This document shows positions 37,001 to 49,000 of a stretch of 64,000 bases of DNA, piece by piece. The stretch's first letter is position 1, and each line of letters opens with the position of its first letter. The position numbers and the translations under genes are program-made. Source of the stretch: Agelaius tricolor (taxonomy: Eukaryota > Chordata > Aves > Passeriformes > Icteridae); the NCBI GenBank assembly GCA_023055355.1, contig JALJCS010000007.1, positions 2,088,001 to 2,152,000 of the forward strand, read 5' to 3'. The notes beneath the pieces are model-generated. The model saw only the letters and a program-made list of their open reading frames with translations, had not been told where the DNA came from and did no database searches.

Positions 37001-40000
37001 CTCCATCTTGCTTTCCATCTATTCCTGTATTCTACACCCTTAAACTCTGAGTTTCCCACCCTCTGATATCACACACTTCCATTCAAACTCCACACCTAAA
37101 ATCTCAGTTTTATTATTGAATTTTTAAGGCTTCCCCAGGGCCTCAGGTCAAATTCTCTTGGGGATCAGTGCCTGGAAGCACAGAAAGCCCAAAATTCTCA
37201 GTAACCAGGGTTCTAATAGTTCCAAACCCTTTCTGTCCCTTCCCTTGTGAGCAGGAGGTGACCCCAGCTTCCCTCTGTGGCTGAAGTCCCTGATGACAAT
37301 CTGCTGCTGTGTCAACGACTGCTACGTGCAGAACGTGTCCATCTTCACCCTCCTGGAGGTCATCAACCACTCCCAGTCCCTGGCCCTGGTGATTGAGGAC
37401 AGGATGAAGAGGTACAAAGTGTCTGGCCACAACCCTTTCCTTGGCAAGCTGCAGATGGTCACCCTTCCTCCCATTGCTCCTGCAGTGCTGAAGATGATCT
37501 CAGAGAAAACAGATTTCTACCAGGTGTCCACTTTCTTTTCCTTTTTTACTGCCCAGCTCATTCCTAGAATCCTGGGATTCTGAGGCAGTTTGGGAATGCC
37601 TTCTGCTAACAGGAGGCCAGGAAGGAAATGGCTCTTATTAGGAATATAATTAGGAATATATTTATATTTAGTTGGTTGCTCTTTTTCCCTAGAGAGTTGC
37701 CTGTGTGCTCTGGAATCAGCTGAACAAGGAGACTCGGGAGCACCACATTGCCTGTGTGGAATTGTTCTACAGACTTCACTGCCTGGCTCCCTCAGCAAAT
37801 ATCTGTGAGGACATCATCTGCCAGGCCCTGCTGCACCGGGACAAAGTAGGTGCTGGGGAGCTGCAGCTCCCTCCATGGAGAGCAGGCTGCCAGAACTTCC
37901 CAGGGGCATTTCTTGGGAATTGCAGTGAGGAACTTTAGAGAAAGAGAAAAAAAATGTTTTAGAGAAAAATAGAATTAATATAATATAATATAATATAATA
38001 TAATATAATATATAACATAGTATCATATCATATCATATATATAACATGACATAATATGATATAATGTGATGTGATATAATATGATATAACATAATATGAT
38101 ATGATATGATATGATATGATATGATATCATATCATATATATAACATAACATAATATGATATGATATAATGTGAGGTGATATAATATGATATAACATAATA
38201 AGATATAATATGATATAATATGATATAATATAATATAATATAAAACATAGTATCATATCATATATATAACATGACATAATATGGTATGCTATAATGTGAT
38301 GTGATATAATATGATATAACATAATGTGATATAATATAATATAATATATTATGATATAATATGATATAACATAATGTGATAATATAATATAATATAATAT
38401 ATAACATATTATATATGTTATATATTATATTATATTATATTATAGTGTCATATCATATCATATATATAACATAATATGATATATGATAATATTATATATA
38501 TAACATATGATATGATATGATATGATATGATATGATAATATATAATTAATATAATATGATATAATGTGATATAGTGTGCTATAATGTGCTATAACATTAT
38601 ACAATAATACCTTTTAATTGCTTAAATATTTTTATAGTTATTTATTATATATTTATTTACTTTGTATCTTTATTTTGTATTTATAGAATATATTTTATAT
38701 TATATATTGATATTTTAAGTAGAAAAATATTGAATTTGATCGAAAAGTTTATTTTTATAGAACCATGGATTTTTTTTATTTTTGCTATTATAAGGATGTT
38801 TTAGGAAGGAATTTGGTTTAAATGCTTTATTTCTTCAAGGGATTTAGAATGAATTTTGAACAATGTGGAGGAATGGGTTTTGATGGTGGTTGTGTTTTCC
38901 AGGAGTCTGACAGGCTCTGTCCATGCTTTTACAATGCCCTGGGATTTGTTCAGCATGGGATTAGTGCTGGGCTTAGTCCCTGGATACAAAATCTAGCACT
39001 TGAAATTAGCTGGGGTTTTTAGTTCAAGCTCAAATCCTGTAGTTTTTGTCAGGATTTCCCACTGCCCCAGCTCCACCAATATCTGTAAAATCACTTTATT
39101 TTACCTTGATTTTATAGTATTTGGTCTCACAATAGTCTGTATTTTAAGTGAGCCAGTTATTAATTTTTTTTCCTTCCCTAATATAATGACAGCACAGTTC
39201 TTTAACAGCTGACAGAACATTTTGCACAATAAAACTTTAACCAGTCTTTGCTGTTGTTTTCCTGTCCTTGCAATTTTGCAACATAAAAGTTTGCAAACAT
39301 TTTTAAAGCTTCCCACCAATAACCAATGTATCCCAATTTTCTTTCCACTTGGAAAGCTCCCTAAATCTCCTTTTTTCTCCTTGCCAAGGGGACAAGGCTG
39401 GAAGCTCTGTTCAGATTCTCTGTCATGTGGCACCTGACCAGGGAGATCCAAGGCAGCAGAGTGACTTCCCACAATCGCTCCTTTGATAGGTATTTCCACT
39501 TCCATTTGCATTTTCTATATTGAATTATATTGGGCTTTATTCTCTTTTCTGAGCTGGGGAGGAGTTCTCTGTAAGGAGAGTAAAAATAATGAACAAAAGG
39601 AACATTTTCCACTTCCTTGGAGTTTATCATCTTTGCAGGGCACTCTGCATACTTTGTGGGGTTTTTTTGGGTGAAGGAAGTTGCTGTGAAAATAGAAAGA
39701 GCTTCATAAAGGAGAAGTAGCTTTTCTGGAGAGCAGATATTTTTTTATCTTGGAGTGAATTAAATTTGCCTTCCAAAGAAAATAACACCAGCTCCTTGTA
39801 AAAATAAAAATCTTAGTTTAGTTTTACTTCCTATGGGATAAAATGAAATAAAAGCAAATAAATCTAGGAAAGAACTTAAAAAGTGGGAGGATTTGTGTGG
39901 CCTTGCTTGTACAATTCCTGAACTCAGTCCAGGAAAAGCTGCTTGGCCAAAGCTGTTGGGAGCAGACCTGAGCCATTGAGCATGCTCTGGGTGTGTTCCC

Positions 40001-43000
40001 TGCCAGGATTTTATTGCTTGATTTAAATTTTTTTAGGGATTTTAGCTGTCCTTGGTGCTGCTGATGCCTTGGAGTGGCTCCCTAGAACAGAGGCTAGACA
40101 AGATTAAGAGAATAAGAGCAGGTATTCATTAAAGGCTCCACAGATACACCTGGGGCACTCAGAAGCCTCCAGAGGCCTCACCCAAGCTGGACAATGGTCA
40201 CCAGTGTTTCACACAATTATCAGTTTGATCCATTTACATATCAGGGGTTAATTCTCCAATTACAGCTTCAGGTAATGAAGTCATTTAACCCCCAGTTTGC
40301 TCCTCCCAATTCACTTTTGTTTGTATTTTCAGGGCCTGAGGCTGTAGGGTGTCCTTGGATCTCAGGCCTAGGGGGATTGCTCTGTCTGACCAAAATGTGG
40401 AGACAGTGATGCCTTGGAGGCTGCCTGGAACAGAGGCCAGGCAGAGTTACAGAATAAAGCAGGGATTTATGAAAAAGGCCTTTAAAGGATCCACCTTGGG
40501 CAGCACAAGACCCAGCTGGGGCTACACCCAGGATGGACCCAAGATGGACCCTGGGTCAGGAGTTTTCTCACTCTTACAGGTTTTGGTTCATTTCCATATT
40601 GTTAATTGTCCAATTACAGCTCCAGGTTATGCAGCCCCATCCTCCCAGATTGCTCTCCTCAATTTGCTGCTGTTTGTGCTTTTTGGGCCTGGAAAAGGAT
40701 TGTTTTGTGTGACTGAACTGTGAGGAGAGCTTGCTAACACTTCATAAAGAGTTCAGAGTCACACACTAATGCACTACAGAATCTGGAAAACATAAAAGCT
40801 AAATTTTAAGGCATCAACAGTAACTAACACTTTACAAGGAGTTTAGAGTTATGCACTAATGTGTGAGAAATGCATTTGTAAGAATGCATTGTAAGATTTG
40901 TAAGAATGAATTTGTAAGAATCCATGCACAAGAATCCATGCACTAATGTGTGAGAAATCCATTCCTCACATCAATGCAGTACAGGATTTAAAAACCAGAA
41001 AAGCTGCTGATTTGGGGAAACAAACTCCACAACCTTTGTGAAAGTTGTAAAGCCGGTATGTTTATTACATAAATATTATTATTATGTTATGTTTGATTTG
41101 TGTTTATGTTTATGTTTATTCCCCTTAATAGGACATGGTACCTCTGGGAACTCCAGATCCTTTTTTATCTCCCTCTCAAATCCCTGTGCATGCAATTTCA
41201 CAATAGGTGTGACCATGGTCACAAGGGTTTTCAGGATGAAGAAGAGACGAGAATGTTGACTTCATGATCAGAAGGCTTGATTTATTATTTTATGATATAT
41301 GTTACATTAAGACTATACTAAAAAGCAATAGAAAGGAAAAGGTTTCTTCAGAAGCTAGCTAAGCTAAGAATAGACAAGAATGAATAACAAAGATCTGTGT
41401 CTCAGACAGAGCAAGAGCCAGCTCTGCCATGAGTGGTCAGGAAATCCAAACACCCACAGGAGACCAATCACGGCTCTGCCTGTTGCATTGCACAGCAGCA
41501 GATAACCATTGGTTACTTTTGGTTGCTGTAACTGCAGCTTCTCACAAGGAAAAATCCTAAGAAAGGATTTTTCATGAAAATCCTAAGAAAGGATTTTTCA
41601 TGAAAGATGTCTGCGACAAATAGGTTCATACATATTCATTCTACTGGTTTCACATGACATTTGCTGCTAATTTTTCTTTACCAGAAAGAACTCCTGGGTG
41701 ATCCTGCCCTTTTTCCCACAGCAGCCTCTGTCTGTTTCAAAGAGTCCCCTCCTTATCTCTGTCCTTTGGCTGAAGCAGTTTCTCCAAGCATGGTTTTTTT
41801 GCAAGAACAGGCAGTCAGACCAAACAGCAGTGTTTGCAAGCTACAAACTTAACTCAAAGGTGTACATTTCACCTCAATCCAACTGGATTTCTGCTCTGGG
41901 AGATTTTCAGTGTGTCTCACTGCAGTGCTGAGGCATGCCCCTGTGTCCCCAGGTCTCTGTTCGTGGTGCTGGACAGCCTGACGTGCTCGGACGGGGCCAT
42001 CGGGGCGGCGGCGCAGGGCTGGCTGCTGCGGGCGCTGTCCCTGAGCGACGTGGCGCGGATCCTGGAGCCCGTGCTGCTGCTGCTGCTGCACCCCCGCACC
42101 CAGCGCACCTCCCTGGGCTGCCTCGGCCACGGCGCCTCCCCAGGTACCGCCGGGGACACCCGCGGCAGCGAGGAGTGACAAGCAGGACTCCATGCGTGTC
42201 AGGAGGCTGATTAATTACTTTATTATACTATATTAGTATATATCCATAATATATACTGTATTACATAGATTATATAAATAGATATATTATATAATAATAT
42301 ATATAAAATATATTGTATATTTTATATATATATATAATACGATATATTAGCACTGGGCCTGTTGGAAAAGCAGGTGAGAGAAATTATGAGGAGGACTCTA
42401 TGGATATCAGAAGGCTAATTAATTACTTTATTATACTATATTACTATATATCCATAATATATACTGTATTATATAGATTATACAAATAGATATATTATAT
42501 ATTTTATATATATAATACAATATATTAGCACTGGGCCTGTTGGAAAAGCAGGTGAGAGAAATGATGAGGAGGACTCTATGGATATCAGAAGGCTAATTAA
42601 TTACTTTATTATACTATATTTCTATATGCCTATACATATAATATATATATATATAATATATATATTATCTATAATATATAAGGAATATAATATTATATGT
42701 ATAACATATATAATATATATAATATATATTATATATATATAAATTTATATATTCTTTCTCTCTCTATATATATAGTATATAGTATATAGTATATACTGTA
42801 TACTATATACTATATGCTATATGCTATATACTATATGCTATATACTTGTTTTGGTTTGGAAAGCCAGATGCCTGCTAAAAAAGGCAGGAGCCTCCCCTGA
42901 AATGGAGAAAATTAATCCCCCCCCTCTCCGAATTGCTATAAATTTTAAATTAAGGGGCTCTCAGGCAACAAAAATTATGGGAGCAGGAAATAACAGTTCT

Positions 43001-46000
43001 TTAATAGGGAAGATAAAATAAACAATGCAGTAAACTAAAACAACACTGCCAGAGTCAGAACCCAGCCTGACACCCTGTGGGTCAGGGTGCTGGCAGCAGA
43101 ACCATTGGAATTGTGGCTCAGCCCTCCTGCAGTGCCAGGGGTGGCTCTGCTGGAGCAGGGATCCTGGAGAAGGGTGGAGTCTTTGCTCCAAAGATCCAGT
43201 GGAAGAAGAGGCAGCTGCTGCTCCTCTGGGAATGCAGTGGAGAAGCTGTGCTGGTGTTCCAGAATCTCCAGATTCTATCCAGGCAGGAATGCTTGGCTCC
43301 TCCCTCTGGGCTCACATCTCCCAATGGGATGCTGCAGTTCTTATCAGCCATGCAGGGACATTCCATGGCTGTTATCAGCAGATGTCCCCTCCTGAGGGAG
43401 GAGTGGTTGTGAGCACTCAGAGAGAGATAAGGCAAACTGCCCACTTGACAAAAGAGAATCTGCCATACAGATGGGAATGGAATCCATCTTGCCTGGAAAT
43501 CTGGAACAATACTATATACTATACTATATACTATATACATATTATACTATATACTATATACTATATACTATATACTATATATATATTATACTATATACTA
43601 GATATATGATACTATATTACTATAAACCTCCCCAGGTACTGCTGGGCCTGTTGTAAAAGCAGGCCATTCCCGTGGCAGGGAGAAATGATGAGGAGGCTCC
43701 ATGGATATCAGAAGGCTGATTAATTACTTTATTATACTAGATTATTTTCACTCTTGCACTGTCACTGTCATATTTTCTGAGTTTTATATACGGGAAGTTC
43801 CTGTCCCCCATCCTGTGACTGTCACCAGGTTGTGCTTTCAGCATCATTTTTTTGGTGTCAGTTGACAAATAAATGCCACACAAGTAAAGCATCCACAGGG
43901 CTGCTATAGAAACACAGAGCTAATCTATTCCTTCCTTGTTCCACAGCATTTAATCAAGGAAAACATTAGCTCTTTAATTAATTAATTAATCAATCCCTCT
44001 GCTGCCATCGTCATTGCCCTCCTGACCTCCACAAATAGTTAATGTTCAGAAAGCATAAAAAAAGGCAATTGTCACTCTTAGGGTGTCTCAGCCTAAAAGT
44101 GCTTTATGTTTTGATCCTGTTCTTTTTGCAGTAGGTTAGCACTGCTCTTAAATCACTTTAAAAGAGAAATAATTCTTGCCTTAAGTATAATTCTTGTCCA
44201 TTTTTTAGCCTCATTCATCACAATTAAGACTGGACTAGAGCAAAGTAGCTTTACAATTTTTTTTTTAAAAATTATTTATTGAGTATAAAGTATAGTGTGT
44301 TTACTAAATGGCCCTTAAAGATAACTTCCAAGCCAGACTGTGATATAATTTTATGTGTGAAATAGAAATTAAATGAAAAAAATCTTTTTTCAGACTATGT
44401 TCGTGATTGGCTTTGCAAGAAAAAGGCCCCTCTGAAAGAGTCTGGCATTTCTGAGAGCAATTCTGAGGAAAACCTTCCTTTGAGCCAGTTCACCACTGTG
44501 GACAGAGAAGCAATTTGGGCAGAAGTGGAAACTGATCCAGAGAAAGCAGAGCTGAAAGCTGAGCAGCCTGAAAATGATGGATCCTCCCAGGACACGGAGG
44601 GCGACCAGGACAACAGCGAGCACACGGAGTCCGCAGACACCAGCACAGGCCACGACAGTGACAACACCTCCTCCTTGTCCCCTTCCCTGGAGCTGCAGGA
44701 GGTGAGCAGCGAGGACAAGGAGGCTGCAGCCGATGGCAGAGAGGCCCCAGGCCACGGGAATTCCCTCAGTGCCTCCGAGAGCTCCAGCGCGGGGCTCAAC
44801 CTCGTCAGGGCCGACTCCGAGAGGACTCAGGCCTCAGAGTCTCTGTCCAGCGACGAGGAGGCGGAGCTGGAGCTGCAGGAGATGGCCCAGAGCAGGCTGC
44901 TGAGGCAGCAGAAGGAGAAGCAGGAGCTGGCAGAGGCCCTGTTCAAGCACACGCTGCTGTACTTGCAGCCGTACGACTCCCGGCGGGTGCTCTACGCCTT
45001 CTCCGTGCTGGAGGCCGTGCTCAAAACCAACCCCAAGGAATTCATCGAGGCTGTGGCCACCACCAGCATGGACACCAGCTCCACAGCACACCTGAACCTC
45101 ATCTACAACCTCTTGGCCCGCCACCAGGAAGCTCTGGTAGGGCAGAGCTTCTACGGGAAGCTGCAGCCTCAGTCTCCTGCGGCGTGCCCGCACTCGCTGC
45201 TGATCGAGCTGCTGACCTCGCTGTGCCTGCGCTTCCTGCGCTCCTACTACCCCTGCTGCCTGCAGCTCAGCCACAGGGACCTGCTGGCCAACAGGGACGT
45301 GCAGGTCAAGAGCGTGGAGGTGCTCATCAGGATGATGGCCCAGCTGGCCACCACGGCCAAGGCGGCCGAGCCCAGGTGCGTGGAGCTGATCCGGGATCTG
45401 CTGGGGAGGTGCCAGGTGCAGGAGCTGGTGCTGCTCTCGCTCTCGGCCTCCATGTACGTCAGCCACAAGCGCTACCGGCTCCTGGCTGGTGGGACCAACC
45501 CCCAGGAGCAGGAGCTCTTCCAGGAGAGCCTCATCAACTTTGGCCACGATCAGATCTGGAGCGAGCACCCTCTCCAGATTGAGCTGCTGAAGCTGCTGCA
45601 GGTGTTGATTGTCCTGGAGCACCACCTTGGCCAGAGGCCTGAGGAGCAGGAGAACCAGCCAGACCTGTCCAAGGAGTGGCAGCAGGCCCTGAACTTCCAG
45701 CAGGCCATTGGGGCCATGCAGTACGTGTACCCACACCCCATCACCTCGCAGGGCTTGTTTGTCTCTGCCGTGGTGAGGGGGCTGCAGCCCGAGTATGGCC
45801 ACGGCATGCATCCCACGTGGGTGGCCTTGGTCACCAGCTCCCTGCCCTACTTTGGGAAGTCCTTGGGCTGGACCGTGGCCCCATTTGTGGTGCAGATCTG
45901 TAAAAACCTGGATGACCTTGTCAAGCAGTATGAAAATGAAGCTGTGAAGACTTCAGCCAAAACATCAGCCAGGTGAGAGCCACCAGGGGGTGTGACCATG

Positions 46001-49000
46001 TTCCCAGGGGTCTGAGGGTGAGGAAAGAGACCAGGATCTGACTCCATGTTCCAGAAGGTTGATTTATTATTTTATGGTATATATTATATTAAAACTATAC
46101 TAAAAGAATAGAAGAAAGGATTTCATCAGAAGGCTGGCTAAGAATAGAAAAAGAAGGAATGAATAACAAAAGCTTGTGTCCCAGACAGAGTCTGAGCCAG
46201 CTGGGCTGTGATTGGCCATTAAATAAAAACAACCACATGAGACCAATCCCAGATCCACCTGTTGCATTCCACAGCAGCAGATAATCATTGTTACATTTTG
46301 TTCCTGAGGCCTCTCAGCTTCTCAGGAGGAAAAATCCTAAGGAAAGGATTTTTTTAAAATGTGTCTGTGACAAGGGGGGATTTGTTATTCCATAAATTCT
46401 CCTTTCCACCGAGCTGGGAGTGTGAAGGAACTCCCTGGGTCACCACTGTGGGTCCCAGAGTTTGATCCTTAATTCCTGCTGCACCTGGAGTGAGCTGGAG
46501 ACAGGATTGGTGCAGCAGCTGGAGGAAAAGAGGAGGAGCAGCTCTGATATTTCCTGGCTCCCTTTGCCTTCCATCCAAGTACAAAAGCTCCCAGTTTTAT
46601 GGATCCCTTCATTTTCATATTCCTGACCTGATATTCCTAATATTCCCTCCAATTTTAGCTATGGAATAGAAAGAGAAATTTTTAATCAAGAAAATACCAC
46701 TTGGCTTATTATCATGTTTGGGTTTTTTTCCCCCCCTTTCAAAAGCTTCACTTCTAAAAGAGAAAATGTGACCCCTGATTACCCCCTGACCCTTCTGGAA
46801 GGACTGACAACCATCGGGCACTTCTGCCTTCTGGATCATCCCCATCCAACAAAAAAGGTACTTGGGAACCCCCTTCTTTAACAAATTTACCAATAGTCAC
46901 ATCCCCTTCCCTTCCAGGTGAACAGAAACAGGGAATTGTACCAGAAAATTGTGGAATTTGCAGGCAATTCCAACAAGGGAAGAGATGAGAATCTTGACTC
47001 CATGTTTCAGAAGGCTGATTTATTATTTTATTAGCTATATTATATTAAAAGAAAATGATCTAACTAAAGAAAGAGAGAGGAGACCATCAGAAAGCTAGCA
47101 AAGAATGGTAACAACATCCTGTGACTGCTCACAGCCTCAACACAGCTGGACCTGTGATTGGTCATCAGGTAGAAACAATTCACATGAGAGCAGTCAAAGG
47201 TGCCCCTGTTTGTAAACCATCTCCAGAGCACATCCCACAGCAGCAGATAATCAATGCTTACATTTCAGTTCTGAGGCCTCTCAGCTTCTCAGGAGAAAAA
47301 ATCCTAACGAAAGGATTTCTATAAAATATGTCAGTGACAGAAAATAACCTTGGAGAGGCCTCAGAGCACAGCCAAAGAACTGAACTGACTCAAAGTGAAA
47401 GGACTGAGTTTGATTTTTCTGTGTTTGAAGCCCACAAAGTGAATTTTAAGTCATTGTTCTTGAAGATCTTGGTGATGCAAATATCAGTCCTCTGTCCTTT
47501 ACAAACTGGTTTATTTTCTTTTGAGTTTATAATGTTTTGTGTTTATAATGCTTGGGTTTATAATGTGATACGTTCCCTACAATTTTTAGGCTCTTGTGCA
47601 TATGAAATTCTTTTATATTGGTATTTTGGGGTTTTTTTTCCCCAGTCATCCTGTTCAGCTGAGCCTGCCCACCTGAGGAATGCCAGGAATGCCATCCTGG
47701 AGGAGCTGCCCCGGATTGTGAACACCATGAGCCTCCTCTGGGGTGTCATCAAGAGGGAGGACTCCCAAAAGAGACCAACTGACTTCTTTGGGACCACTAA
47801 AGGCTCCTCTTCAGTCTACTTTAAAGCAACCAAAGTAGGAGCTCTTTTAAAATCCTGATTTTTCTTTTTTATCTCCTCATCCTCCCCAGTGCATTTCACA
47901 TGGAGTTCTTTTATTGTTCTTTTATTTTTACATAGTTCTTTTATTTTTACTGGTATGGGATTTGGTTTCACTGCAGCTTCTCATTTCCCTGGGGATTAAA
48001 CATACCATATTTTCTGTATATCCTGGGAAAAGAAATAATATTTTATAAACCAGGAGCTGGTCTTTGCCTTACATTAATAATTATTTCCCCCCCTCTTTAC
48101 AGACATTAAGAACAAAAATACTGGACTTCCTGAATCCCTTGACAGCACACCTTGGAACCCAGCTGATGGCAGCAACTGCAGCAGTGTGGAACAGCAAAAA
48201 ACCTCACAGGAGTCACAGTAAAACCAAGGTGAAGCTAAAGAAAAGCACCTTTTTATTTCCTATATGAAGGCAAATGTTACATTTATGTGGTCAGTTCTCA
48301 GCTCTGTTTGTAGGTTCTTTGGGGTTTTTTTAATAGACTGAAAAATCTGAAATCCTCTTAGTTAGGAAAAGCATCAGGACTACAATTAAACCCCAATAAA
48401 TAATCAAATAAAACCCACATTGTGGGTTGAAATCTGAGAGTAAAAGCCATTTTTAATTCAATACTGGATTGCAATTGGCCAATTACATTTTAAAGCTCAT
48501 GAATCAGCTCCATTTCCAGAGAAAGTGAGAGCTGTGTTCTCTGGAACTCATTATTTATCCTGGGGAAACTTTTCCTTTCCTGCTCTCTCTGGGGCAGAAT
48601 CCAGTTGTTTTCCTGAGGTGTTGGGAGTTCTTTAGTGGCAAGGGCTGGGTTTGATTTTCCTCTGTAATTTACATTTCATTTTGGAATGTGTGGGTTGTGT
48701 TTTGTTTTCTCTTGTCAGATTCTCCCAGTGGCCAGTGCATCCCAGCTCATTCTGGTGGATTTAATTTGTGCCCTGAACACTCTGAAAATCGACACCATCT
48801 TGTATCTGGTCAAAGAGGTGGTCAAGAAACCAGCACAGATCAAGGGGGAGGAGGTATTCCATGGCCTGCATTTTTTAAACAGCTCTTTTGCAAAACCAAA
48901 TCCACCAAGCATTAAGCATTTTCTAATAGTACACAAAAAAAAATTTAAAAAATCCTTTTATCCTAATCAAAAACCCAAAACCAAAACAAATTAAAAATCC

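Noticed and set aside
44834..45811. 325-aa minus-strand frame
   Set aside because: It is the shadow of the GC-rich exon w17, whose + frame matches DOP1B throughout.
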